DNA of 64,000 bases. Source: Gibbula magus. Lineage: Eukaryota > Mollusca > Gastropoda > Trochida > Trochidae. Below, in pieces: positions 11,597-21,784 of this stretch (the stretch's first letter is position 1; every line of letters starts with the position of its first letter). The notes below the pieces were generated by a model, which saw only the letters and a list, made by a program, of their open reading frames with translations, searched no databases and was not told where the DNA came from. The translations under genes and the position numbers were made by a program. The stretch spans positions 22,345,860 to 22,409,859 of the forward strand of contig OW388293.1 in the NCBI GenBank assembly GCA_936450465.1, in the 5' to 3' direction.

Positions 11597-12863
11597 ACTG
11601 TAACATTACAACGCGATTCTGTCATTCTTAAAATAATTTTGCTTGTATAACCACTTTCTAGCCAGTTTTCAGCCAATCAGATGTCTAGTTATCCCATAAC
11701 GAGCTTCGTTCACCCTTTTGTGTGTGTGCATACGAACGTTTGGTTTCTGGTTAAACAGTCGAAAAGTTTTCATGATATCGTTAAAAAGTTTGTATAACTA
11801 TGTATATATCCAGCAAGAAGTGTAGATGTGCCTTCGGGGTTGTCAACTTCTCGAGATTAAATGTTTTACTGTTTCCACAGAATCGCAACTTTGGGGTTTC
11901 AAGTACTTTCATTTCCATGTGTCGGTCCATCTTAGAAGCTTAAAACCCTTAAAGCAGAGTTAATGCAATTGGGAACTTAAACAATCATTAAGTGTATATA
12001 GCTATGCATTTTGTTAGTTTTAAAAACTTAAAATTGAAACCAAACTCATTATTCCAGAATAGAAAGGTAAATACCCTTTAGGTTGAGCTGTGTGAAACTG
12101 GTAATTGTTAAGGTAGCATTAATGATTTGAATGCTCAACACAAAGGATGAAAGTAATTTTGTATAAATCATAATCCTTTTCAAAATATTTCACACTTTTC
12201 CAAGCTGAGCCTGTCTACTCGTTTGACCAACTGCAACTGGCTCAAACCCAGGTCTATGCCTTCAGCGTATCCACAGGGGATGGTTTCCAATATTCATGCC
12301 GCCCATCCATCTACATGAACTAAAAGCTGGTCATAATTACAAACAATCCCATGGTGATCTTCTGTAGAAGATCGAAAAGATATAGAGTCCAAAGTGACTT
12401 TGGATGTCTTGAAGTTCCATACAGACAGAGTAAATAAGACAATGGCAGTAGTCGAGGCAAGCTATGTTGTCGTTCTTTGAGGACATTGCTATTGTAGATA
12501 TGTTATACCAATGAAAGGCGTCGTGCTCCATGTCTTGCTTCTAATGAATAAGTTATAACTATAGGGTAGTGCTTTGTTTTTTCAATGATTTGCAACATAA
12601 GACTATACAAGGACACTTACACTGTTAGAGTTAGACAGAGAATGTCTGTTGTTAGTCGTTGAAGATCTTGATTATATTATTTTGTCATTTGACCAACACC
12701 GTTAACTACAAAACATACGAGCGACAACATTTACTTAGACCATGGTTAAAAATACAATAACTTGATAGTTAACAATTCTATGATTTATCGACCAAAGCTG
12801 ATATTAATTTCAAGTAATCAAACAAAGCCTATATAACAGTGACGGATGCTCTTGTTTGACAAA
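11597..12863. other. AT-rich intergenic sequence, no feature recognised
   Basis: Only short motif-free open frames are present, for example 64 codons at 12,337-12,531 on the minus strand. Confidence 0.5.
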
Positions 12864-13065
12864 ATAGTACGTTTTTGATTAAACGTAATTATTTATACTT
12901 ACCTGTTGACTAGACCTACTTTGCCTTACCTCCCAGGGGTAATGCTATTTCAACCTTAATACAGACGAACTTGAAGAATGGATGAGGGGTGCGTAAAATC
13001 CCTTATCCAAGGGCCGGTAAGTCTAGATGGTCTCGTGACGTCACTACCGGTTCATATCACTCTCC
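12864..13065. repeat. DIRS copy 1 left inverted terminal repeat
   Basis: It matches the reverse complement of 19,802-19,981 almost perfectly from CTGTTGACTAGACCTAC to CATATCACTCTCC. The outermost 30 or so bases differ between the two ends, as is usual in DIRS elements. Confidence 0.92.
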
Positions 13066-13117
13066 GAAAGTCCCAAAGGCAAGACAGACCAAGTGGGGAG
13101 GATGGGAGGGCCTAGAG

Positions 13118-13213
13118 CGTAGGTCTAGTCAACAGGTAAGTATAAATAATTACGTTTAATCAAAAACGTACTATTATTTAAATACCTATCTGTTGACTAG
13201 ACCTACTTTGCCT
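13118..13213. repeat. DIRS copy 1 internal complementary region
   Basis: The left half is the reverse complement of the left outer end (through AAAAACGTACTATT at about 13,163-13,176). The right half is the reverse complement of the right outer end (from ATTATTTAAATACC). They meet with a 3-bp overlap. In the DIRS model this region serves as template to restore the ends through a circular intermediate. Confidence 0.9.
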
Positions 13214-13423
13214 AGAATCCCACCGCAAGGAGGCGGGTCAGTAGATACATGGTAGTGACGAGACCAGCGACTAGCCCTGAGTGTAAGCTAACCTACGAGT
13301 CCTCCACCCTGTGGTGAGGACAAGGCACAGCCCGGGAGATACCATCTCTACCGCTAAGCGGATCGAAGAGACAACCCTGCCACGAAACTTTCGATCAACA
13401 TACCGCCCCCCAAACCCCAACAG

Positions 13424-13426
<3 letters not shown>

Positions 13427-13458
<32 letters not shown>
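13427..13458. repeat. Poly-G tract
   Basis: 32 consecutive G on the plus strand between the recombinase stop and the internal complementary region of DIRS copy 1. Its length is likely unstable. Confidence 0.95.
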
Positions 13459-13459
<1 letters not shown>

Positions 13460-13542
13460 CAAAACGAAGTTAAAGAAAAAACCAACAGACACGAGAGTAA
13501 GCAATGTAAACCCTGTTTATTTACAATAAGTCCCAAACGCGT

Positions 13543-14750
13543 CTAAGAAGGATGACCCCTTCTTGGTCTGGTTGGGGGGACCACCTTCGTCTGCGCGAAG
13601 ACCTGTGGACCCAGCCTAGAGATGCCTTCAAGATCAGCAGTGGAGACATCTCGTAGGTAATGGTTGGCGAAAACCTCTGATGAACGCCAAAAACACCCTG
13701 CCATGACATCCGAAACCGCGATGTTGCAGTGATACGCCATCGTGGCTGAAACTGCGCGGATCTCATGAGGATTGGAACGCGACGGCGGAGGCAAATCAGC
13801 GGCCTTGTACGCATCAATTACCGCCGATCTTAGATACACCCCCAACGCTCGCTTGTCTAGTTCCTTGGTGCTCCTGGGTGAGTGAGGCAAGAACAGACGA
13901 CGCCTGCCATCCCTCAGCCTGCGGGTACGCTGCGTGTACACCCTCAAGGCTCTTACTGGACACAAAGAGAGATCCACCTCATCTGAGTCCGAACCCAGAG
14001 CTGGGATAGAGAACGTACGTCCCGCTTCATCCGCTGCTTGGTTCTTACAGACAAAATCAGGAGCCAACCCCAGCGAGGCGGAGCCCCCCTCCCTGACCTC
14101 AAAACGTAGCAGGTCCGCCTGCAACGCATGGATCTCTGAAATCCGCGCTGCAGAGGCCATGGCCACCAGAAAAATGACCTTGATGGTGAGAGGGAGGAGA
14201 GGCACGTCGGAGAGCGGTTCATACCTATCGTAGCGCAGGTGGTTGAGCACAATGGCTAAGTCCCATTCAGGTGGGCGAAGCCTGGACCTGCCGTCCACCG
14301 AACGGAAGGTCTTAATTAGACCCTTGAGGACCGACACATCCAATCCTGGCGATCTCTTCCTGAGAACCGACAGGATGGCCGACATGTTGGTGTTAATTGA
14401 CGACGCCTTAAGATGTCTAGTGTTGCGAAGGTACACCAAGTACTCCGCAACCTGAGGCACTGAAGCCTCTGCCGGAATGAAATCCCTCTGAGCACAGAAC
14501 GAGGCGAAGGCCTGCCACTGGAAATCATAGAGCTTCCTAGTGGTTTTCCTATGCGAGGTAGCTATTGCGTTGGCGACGCACTTAGAGTATCCACTACTCC
14601 TTAACCCTCTTTTAATACAAGCCAAGCGTGGAGGGAGAACACCTGAGGGTTCTCGTGTAACCTTCCGCTTGGCCTGCTGATGAGCAGATCCCTCCGTATC
14701 TGAATCGGAACCGGTTCCTGCCGACAGAGCCGACGGAGAGGAACGAACCA
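13543..14750 (-). CDS. DIRS tyrosine recombinase (copy 1)
   Basis: The catalytic core lies in the last 400 or so residues of an open frame running from 15,627 to 13,543. The true start is uncertain because the upstream part overlaps the RNase H frame. Recognisable elements in order: a core-binding region (KLYDFQWQAFASFCAQR), the first catalytic Arg in SAARISEIHAL, the HxxR motif in HEIRAVSAT, and the Tyr in FANHYLRD. The enzyme would insert the circular cDNA without a target duplication. All expected catalytic residues are present, unlike in copy 2. It ends about 330 bp from the internal complementary region. Confidence 0.9.
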
Positions 14751-15715
14751 CGGCCGGGCTGGCCACCAAGGGGCGACCAGCAGGAGACGAAGAATCCGAG
14801 TTTCCCCTATCTTGGCTACAACTTGGGAGAGGATGGCCGGCGGCGGAAAAGCATAGGCGTCCATCCCCTCCCACCCTAACGAGAGCGCGTCTAAGCCCAT
14901 CGCTAGCGGGTCTGGCACTGGGGAGATGTAGGTTGGCAATTGGTGGTTGAGACACGTCGCGAACAGATCTATCAGCGGGGTGCCGAACTGGAGACACAAC
15001 CCCCTGAAAACCACCGGATTCAGTTGCCACTCCGTTGGGGGAGGGGCATCCGGACGTGACAACGCGTCCGCCAAGACGTTCTTGGCACCTGGAATGTGGA
15101 CCGCTCGAATGTCCAGGTCCACCTCGTCCACCAACTCGAAGAGCTGGAGTGACACGCGTAGCAGAGACTGTGCCTTGGTGGACCCCTGCTTGTTTATCGA
15201 CCAAGCAGCCGCCGAACTGTCCGTGTGTACTAGCAGGCACTGGCCCTTCAAGGGGACCTGCCAGTGCTGAATGGCAAGACGTACTGCGTCCAACTCGAGG
15301 ACGTTGATGTGTAGGTTCCGCTCTGATGGGGACCAAACTCCCGCCACCTGTTCGTGACTCATGTGCGCTCCCCACCCTTGGGTGGAGGCGTCTACAAACA
15401 GGTGAGCTGAGGGGGGGCGAGGACGAAGTGGAACGCCTGCGAACACACTCTCGTCTACCCGCCACCAAGCTAGGAACCGATGTAGGTCTGGGGTTAAGAC
15501 TATGTCGTGACGACAACGCGTCTCCCTGATGTGGGGATTCAGGAACACCTGTAACGGGCGAAGGAACAACCTCCCCCTGCGGGTCAGGTCCTGAGCTGAC
15601 GTTAATAACCCCAACACTCTTTGCCACTGACGTAGGGAGAGCGAGGCGTCGAGCGCGCGATCCATAAGGCGATCGTAACGAGCCATCCGCTCCCTTGGAC
15701 GAACCCGCGGAACAG
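14601..15715 (-). CDS. DIRS RNase H and C-terminal domain (copy 1)
   Basis: The frame continues the reverse transcriptase in a -1 register. RNase H acidic motifs appear in order: FVDAS, LELDA, HTDSSA and ADALSR. A DIRS-type tail follows (AYAFPPPAILSQVV, then LLVAPWWPARPWF). The stop at 14,601 lies inside the recombinase frame, giving the usual overlapping arrangement. The open frame extends upstream to 16,538, but that part is a shadow of the RT. Confidence 0.85.
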
Positions 15716-16678
15716 CCGGGTGTCTAGGATAGCCCCTAGGAACTTCAGACGAGTTGCCGGAACCAAGTCCGACTTCTCTAAGTTCACTAGCCACCCCAGA
15801 CGACGGAACAGGTCCATCGTGAACCTGAGCTGCGCCTCGAGAACGACCGGGGAGCGGTCGTGAGCGATCCCATCGTCCAAGTACATTAGGAACTGAATGT
15901 CGCATTGGTGAAGGAATTGGACGATGGGCTGAGTCACCCGTGTGAATAACCAGGGGGCGGACGAGATCCCGAACGGGAGCACGCACCACTGAAAATGTCT
16001 GCCGTCCAGGATGAAGCGGAGGTACCTGCGGTCCCGATAGTGAATCGGCACGTGCAGGTACGCATCCTGTAGATCGAGAGACACCATGCAGTCTGAGCGC
16101 TCCAAGGACCGCATCACTGAGGGAAGCGTCAAGAGTCGAAAATATGGCGGCCGAACGAGGAAGGAGCGGTTGAACACCTTCAAATCGTGAATTAGCCGCC
16201 ATTTTTTCGAGTTCCTTTTGGGTATTACGAACACTGGGGAGTAAAACCCCGGCGTTAGATGCGGGGTCAGGACCTCCTGCACCGCCCGTTTGGAGATTAA
16301 TATCTCCACCTGTTCCAATGTCAATTTGAGCCGGTCCCCTGCTAAGGGACGCTCCATTGGAGTACAGGTGAGGGGCGGCGGAGACGAGACGGGAATGCGG
16401 AACCCCTGACCCAGAATCCGACACACGTAAGGGTCTAACCCTAACTGTACCCAGTTGCTGACAAAGTCTTGGAGGCGACCCCCCACCAAGCCCTCCGACA
16501 CCGGAACGAGTGGAGGAGGGAGCAGCGGGGGTGACCACGAGTCACTTCCTCCACTTCTTTTGCGGGGTACGACCTCCGGCGCCAGGCCGGGGGGACTTGG
16601 GGGACTGACCCGTGGATCCACGGCCACGACCTCCCCGCCGAAAGTCCGTTTTCGCTTTCTTGGGGGAAGGTTGGCCAC
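15602..16678 (-). CDS. DIRS reverse transcriptase (copy 1, frame interrupted)
   Basis: RT motifs are seen in order: KKWRLIHDLKVFN, CMVSLDLQDAYLHVPI with the first catalytic Asp, FGISSAPWLFTRV, then FLMYLDDG carrying the paired Asp of the active site, then LKFLGAILD. After this the reading jumps to the RNase H frame near 15,705-15,715, so the continuous RT-RNase H ORF expected in DIRS elements is broken by a small indel, or a -1 shift is used. The 5' end overlaps the end of ORF1 by about 137 bp. No ATG is certain. Confidence 0.9.
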   Translation of the reverse strand: MANLPPRKRKRTFGGEVVAVDPRVSPPSPPGLAPEVVPRKRSGGSDSWSPPLLPPPLVPVSEGLVGGRLQDFVSNWVQLGLDPYVCRILGQGFRIPVSSPPPLTCTPMERPLAGDRLKLTLEQVEILISKRAVQEVLTPHLTPGFYSPVFVIPKRNSKKWRLIHDLKVFNRSFLVRPPYFRLLTLPSVMRSLERSDCMVSLDLQDAYLHVPIHYRDRRYLRFILDGRHFQWCVLPFGISSAPWLFTRVTQPIVQFLHQCDIQFLMYLDDGIAHDRSPVVLEAQLRFTMDLFRRLGWLVNLEKSDLVPATRLKFLGAILDTRLFRGFVQGSGWLVTIALWIARSTPRSPYVSGKECWGY

Positions 16679-18335
16679 TGCCCTGGCCTTGCCCCTGACG
16701 AAAATTGGTCTGCGGACGCTTTGGTGTCGTTTGCCTCTGCGTGACGAGCCGATTAGTGAGGTCTTGCTGTTGGGCCTCCTGTCGTGCTCTCAAAACCTCC
16801 GGGATACGACCACCAAACAGAGTTTCAGCGTGAGCAGGGGCATGTCGAAGGAAGTTCTTATGATCTGGGTTGAGACCTGACCGGTAGAGGAAATTGTCTC
16901 TGCGAAGCACTGTTATACTCGATGAAATTCGCGACGCTGACAACATGATCTGCGCAAGGTCCGCAGCCACATCACCAAACGCTTTGAACAACACCGGGTC
17001 CCCCGCCTCCATGCCCGCCTGCTTAGCACAAGCCAGCATCGCCTGACATGTGAAAGCCACGTTGTTCCCCAAGCCTAACACCGAACGCGCCTCCCTGTCA
17101 AGATGAGAGAACTGTGCCTCAGACACGCGGTGAAGCAGGTTGGTGGTAAACAACCGGGACGCCCCCTGATCAAGGGGAGGCGGAACAAGCTGAAAAGGGA
17201 CCGGATACAAGGGCAGACGCCGTCTGCGCTTGTCCGGCACCACCAAAGGCGGAAGCAAACGATTGGGCATCGCAGATGATACGACTTGCTCCATATCCTC
17301 GGTGGCCTCCAACAGAAGCCTATGAGGTGGAAGGGCAAGACGCGCGGGAGGTACCTCGCCATCGGGGCCAAAGGAAGCCCTCCTGGCCGCCGACGTGCGC
17401 GGACCCGTCACGCTGACTTGGCTAAGTGGAACGTCCGCGAACGAAGCCACTTCGGATAGCATAGCTATTGCGTCAACCACTGGAGGATCCTCCGACGATC
17501 CCGTACCCTCCGCCTCAGTTTCTATACTGATGAACGGAGGGTTCGACACGTCCACGTAGCGGGTGTCACGTTCCGGTGAGTCCGGCGAGGAGTCACGTAA
17601 GGGTGACATCACCGTGACACGCCGCTCCGGGGTGCGAGGGGTACGCGAAGGAGTCGCGGGTGCGGAGGCCCTAGCGGACGAGGAACGCGCACCCTGAGGT
17701 ACGTCATCCGCATAGGGCTCACACGATCGCGTAGTCGTAGTGTGAGTAGGTAAGTTCCGCGGACCCAAACGCGCATCGAGCAAGGAAGAGACCATATCCT
17801 TGACGGATGCCAGAAGGAGGGAAGGATCGACCTTGTCGAACCTAGCCTTCTTGGACTTCTTCTTCTTACTCTTGGGCGTAGCGGGTCCGCCCACCTTAAG
17901 TCTAAGCGGAGACAACCGTTGGTCCGGCGAAGGAGGGGACAACGGGTGAGTCCGCGAACGAGAACCGGAACACGACGGCGGAGGGGGGGAGCGTAACTTC
18001 GACCCCCCAGCGGGTTCGGACAGGTCCGATTCCCTGTCGAATTCATCCGCCCGTTCCGTGAGGACAATGTCTACATCCTCCACCGGAGACGGATGACGAA
18101 TGGGAGACACCTCCCTACGTTGAGCTGACGACGTACGCTTCTGTGACGCAGCCCTATCGGCCACCGACTTGCGTATGGCGGAAACGTACGCGTGGAACTC
18201 CGATTCGGAGAGAGGAGCGCACTCGTCGCAACGGTAATCCTCTTCGCAAAGGTCCTTGCACTTTCTGCATAACAAGTGCGGATCCTTAGAGGCGGACTTC
18301 CTGCCTCCGCAGTTCGTGCAGAAGGCGGAGTACAT
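16542..18335 (-). CDS. DIRS ORF1 (Gag-like, zinc-ribbon protein)
   Basis: 597 codons from the ATG at 18,335 (MYSAFCTNCGG). I chose this start because the same start context recurs in copy 2, although the frame is open upstream to 18,392. The N-terminus has paired cysteines (CTNCGG, then CRKCKDLC, then CDEC), consistent with a zinc-binding module. A Ser/Pro-rich middle follows, with a Lys-rich KSKKKKSKKAR stretch. A predicted helical region (around LDREARSVLGLGNNVAF) precedes a basic Gly/Arg/Gln-rich tail. By position it is the Gag-like protein, presumably binding element RNA. Confidence 0.85.
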   Translation of the reverse strand: MYSAFCTNCGGRKSASKDPHLLCRKCKDLCEEDYRCDECAPLSESEFHAYVSAIRKSVADRAASQKRTSSAQRREVSPIRHPSPVEDVDIVLTERADEFDRESDLSEPAGGSKLRSPPPPSCSGSRSRTHPLSPPSPDQRLSPLRLKVGGPATPKSKKKKSKKARFDKVDPSLLLASVKDMVSSLLDARLGPRNLPTHTTTTRSCEPYADDVPQGARSSSARASAPATPSRTPRTPERRVTVMSPLRDSSPDSPERDTRYVDVSNPPFISIETEAEGTGSSEDPPVVDAIAMLSEVASFADVPLSQVSVTGPRTSAARRASFGPDGEVPPARLALPPHRLLLEATEDMEQVVSSAMPNRLLPPLVVPDKRRRRLPLYPVPFQLVPPPLDQGASRLFTTNLLHRVSEAQFSHLDREARSVLGLGNNVAFTCQAMLACAKQAGMEAGDPVLFKAFGDVAADLAQIMLSASRISSSITVLRRDNFLYRSGLNPDHKNFLRHAPAHAETLFGGRIPEVLRARQEAQQQDLTNRLVTQRQTTPKRPQTNFRQGQGQGSGQPSPKKAKTDFRRGGRGRGSTGQSPKSPRPGAGGRTPQKKWRK

Positions 18336-18545
18336 GGCGAACGGTAACGATAAAACGCGTAACGTAAGCGAAGGTAGAGACAGTCGAGTCACCTACACGG
18401 CGTCGCAACAAAAACTCTGAACTCGAAGAGCACAAAGTCAAAATCAAGTAACCACCCGCCAAGGTAAACAAAGACGAACAAGCCAAACCAAAAAATAGGC
18501 TAAACACTAACAAGATAATTCAATCTTTATTCACATAACATTCGT

Positions 18546-18810
18546 GCGTGAACCAAACCTTAAGTGACTGGCGTAGCGAGTCACTTGAACCAAAGTGAGT
18601 CACCCTAAGGGTGAGTCACGTATAATCGACCTAAGTCGAACCAAACCCTAAGCGACTGGCGTAGCGAGTCACTTGAACCAAAGTGAGTCACCCTAAGGGT
18701 GAGTCACGTATAATCGACCTAAGTCGAACCAAACCCTAAGTGACTGGCGTAGCGAGTCACTTGAACCAAAGTGAATCACCCTAAGGGTGAGTCACGTAGA
18801 ATCGACCTAA
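18546..18810. repeat. DIRS leader repeat block A (three units of about 90 bp)
   Basis: Three direct copies containing AGTGACTGGCGTAGCGAGTC and CACCCTAAGGGTGAGTCACG. Each unit holds small palindromes (CACCCTAAGGGTG). The block lies between ORF1 and the right ITR. Confidence 0.9.
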
Positions 18811-18849
18811 GGCGAATGGTAGGCGAAAGCTAGCAACGGGCAACGCGAG

Positions 18850-19530
18850 TCACTGACGAGGAGTGTATCCACTGCTCCTTAACCAAGCTAGTGACTCACC
18901 TAAGGCGAACAACTAGCGAGCCAGTGACAGGCGAGGCGAGAAGCCAAGCGAGACGCGAAGCACTTGAGTACGGACCGCAGGCGAATGACAAGCGACAAGC
19001 GAATGACAAGCGAGGCGAGTCACCCGCGTAGGAGAGATACCACTGCTCCTTTACCTTACGCAAGTCAAACCCACAGTTTCCTAAGGTACAGACCGATAAG
19101 CGTATGACAAGCGAGAGCGAATGACAAACGAAGCAAGCCAAACGAATTAGGAGAGATACCACTACTCCTCCACGATACGCAAGACAAACACTTAACAGTT
19201 AGCACTAGAGTACAACCGACAGGCGTATGACAAGCGAATTAGGAGTGATTCCACTAGCTCCTTTACCGTACGCAAGTCAACAACCCACAGTTAACACTAA
19301 AGTACAGACCGAAAGCGCGTGACAAGCGAAAGCGAATGGCCAGCGAAGCGAGTCAAACGATTAGGAGAGATGCCACTACTCCTCTACCAAACGCAAGACA
19401 AACACCTAACAGTCAGCACTCGGAACGAATGGCGAATGACCAAGCGAAAGCGGATGACAAGCGAAGCGAGTCACCCGCGTAGGAGAGATACCACTGCTCC
19501 TTTACCCTACGCAAGTCAAACACCCAACAG
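18850..19530. repeat. DIRS leader repeat block B (about six units of 95-175 bp)
   Basis: A short motif of the form GGAG-N6-CCACT-N-CTCC recurs near 18,860, 19,034, 19,150, 19,242, 19,363 and 19,481. Each is followed by ACGCAAGTCAA-type sequence and a GACAAGCGAA-rich spacer. The inverted GGAG/CTCC pair could form a small hairpin in RNA. Confidence 0.8.
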
Positions 19531-19801
19531 TCAGGTGAGAGAAAACAAAGAATCACGAGCTGCACGTGCGGCGCATGCAATCCACCTACTCCGGATGGTC
19601 GCTAGCTAGCACATGTCAACAAGGCCCCTTGAAATCTAACACCTACTTGAAAAAACAGATTGTAAACACAACCTGCACTCACGAAGAACAACGTTGATGA
19701 TATCTCTTGAACTAACAAGAGAAAAATAGCAAGTTAGCAACCCAAGTCGCTAAAACCCCAGTCACAGAACAAAACACGTCTGCCTTGCTCTGCAACTTTT
19801 A

Positions 19802-19981
19802 GGAGAGTGATATGAACCGGTAGTGACGTCACGAGACCATCTAGACTTACCGGCCCTTGGATAAGGGATTTTACGCACCCCTCATCCATTCTTCAAGTTC
19901 GTCTGTATTAAGGTTGAAATAGCATTACCCCTGGGAGGTAAGGCAAAGTAGGTCTAGTCAACAGATAGGTATTTAAATAAT
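19802..19981. repeat. DIRS copy 1 right inverted terminal repeat
   Basis: Inverse of 12,864-13,065. It ends in AGATAGGTATTTAAATAAT, which is the sequence represented in the right half of the internal complementary region. Confidence 0.92.
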
Positions 19982-20183
19982 GATTCAATATCAAGTTGTT
20001 GAATTCTACAGTTAGATAAACGACCGAAATCTATTATTTAAATGTAAAACATTTGATGAAGACTTCGTTATACATACATCAGTGAGAAGTTACTGACAGA
20101 ATAAACGGCGAATGAATAATTGACATGCAAATGTTGAAACGAACGAAATCATGAAATGTTGTTTGCATCGTGTCACCAGACGG

Positions 20184-21777
20184 GTTGCATCTTGATAAAC
20201 GGTGACTTGTCTTGTTGCATCTTGATAAACAGTGACTTGTCTTGTTGCATCTTGATAAACAGTGACTTTTATTGTTGCATCTTGATAAACAGTAACTAGT
20301 CTTAATGCATCTTGATAAACAGTGACTTGTCTTGAATCATCTTGATAAACAGTGACTTGTCTTGATGCATCTTGATAAACAGTGACTTGTCAAGATAAAC
20401 AAAGACTTGTCTTGTTCCATCTTGATGAACAGTGACTTGTCAAGATAAACAGTGACTTGTCTTGTTCCATCTTGATGAACAGTGACTTGTCAAAATAAAC
20501 AGTGACTTCTCAAGATAAAAAGTGACTTGTCTTGATGCATCTTGATAAACAGTTACTTGTCAAGATAAACAGTGATTTGTCCTGTTGCATCTTGATAAAC
20601 AGCGACTTGTCTTGATAAACGGTGACTTGTCTTATTGTATCTTGATAAACATTGAATTGTCTTGTTGCATCTTGATAAACAGTGACTTTTATTGTTGCAT
20701 CTTGATAAACAGTGACTAGTCTTGATGTATCTTGATAAACAGTGACTTGTCTTGATGTATCTTGATAAACAGTGACTTGTCTTGATGCATCTTGATAAAC
20801 AGTGACTTGTCTTGATGCATCTTGATAAACAGTGACTTGTCAAGATAAACAGGGACTTTTCTTGTTGCATCTTGATAAACAGTGACTTGTCAAGATAAAC
20901 AGTGACTTGTCAAGATAAAAAGTGACTTGTCTTGATGCATCTTGATAAACAGTAGATTGTCAAGACAAACAGTGATTTGTCCTGTTGCATCTTGATAAAC
21001 AGTGACTTGTCAAGATAAACAGTGATTTGTCCTGTTGCACCTTGATAAACAGCGACTTGTCTCGATAAACGGTGACTTTTATTGTTGCATCTTGATAAAC
21101 AGTGACTTGTCTTGATGTATCTTGATAAACAGTGACTTGTCTTGATGCATCTTGATAAACAGTGACTTGTCTTGATGCATCTTGATAAACAGTGACTTGT
21201 CAAGATAAACAGTGACTTTTCTTGTTGCATCTTGATAAACAGTGACTTGTCAAGATAAACAGTGACTTGTCAAGATAAAAAGTGACTTTTCTTGATGCAT
21301 CTTGATAAACAGTGACTTGTCAAGATAAACAGTGATTTGTCCTGCTGCATCTTGATAAACAGTGACTTGTCAAGATAAACAGTGATTTGTCCTGTTGCAC
21401 CTTGATAAACAGCGACTTGTCTTGATAAACGGTGACTTGTCTTATTGTATCTTGATAAACATTGAATTGTCTTGTTGCATCTTGATAAACAGTGACTTGT
21501 CTTGATTAACAGTGACTTTTATTGTTGCATCTTGATAAACAGTGACTTGTCTTGATGCATCTTGATTAACAGCGACTTGTCTTGATAAACGGTGACTTGT
21601 CTTATTGTATCTTGATAAACATTGAATTGTCTTATTGTATCTTGATTAACAGTGACTTTTATTGTTGCATCTTGATAAACAGTGACTTGTCGTGTTGCAT
21701 CTTGATAAATAGTGACTTGTCTTGATTAACAGTGACTTGTCTTGTTGCATCTTGATGAAAGGTGACTTGTCTTGTTG
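20184..21777. repeat. 1.6-kb minisatellite of 30-bp and 20-bp units
   Basis: The main unit is CTTGATAAACAGTGACTTGT followed by CTTGATGCAT or CTTGTTGCAT (30 bp). A 20-bp variant starts CAAGATAAAC. Blocks repeat with a 360-bp higher-order period, for example 20,760-20,900 against 21,120-21,260. The minus-strand frames of about 105 codons are translations of the repeat, not genes. Confidence 0.95.
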
Positions 21778-21784
21778 AAACGCG

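Larger units (their letters stand above)
12864..19981 (-). mobile_element. DIRS-like tyrosine-recombinase retrotransposon, structurally full-length (copy 1)
   Basis: About 7.1 kb with the DIRS hallmarks: inverted terminal repeats, an internal complementary region joining sequences complementary to both outer ends, and overlapping minus-strand frames in the order ORF1, reverse transcriptase, RNase H, tyrosine recombinase. There is no target duplication, as expected for YR integration. The RT to RNase H transition is in two frames, so this copy probably carries an indel. A 1.4-kb leader of tandem repeats precedes ORF1. Confidence 0.95.

Noticed and set aside
13934..15529. Plus-strand frames of 67-107 codons across the DIRS pol region
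   Set aside because: Antisense shadows of the minus-strand RNase H and recombinase frames.
15716..16538. Long open frame continuing RNase H upstream to 16,538
   Set aside because: This stretch overlaps the RT motifs in another frame and itself shows no domain; it is a shadow.
20553..21230. Two minus-strand frames of about 105 codons with a repeated SHCLSRCIKT-type peptide
   Set aside because: They arise from the 30-bp minisatellite; 30 is divisible by three, which keeps frames open. No start context or other coding evidence.
20184..21777. CRISPR-like array (regular repeats with short spacers)
   Set aside because: The spacers are themselves repeats, the unit is a degenerate minisatellite, and the DNA is animal nuclear sequence.
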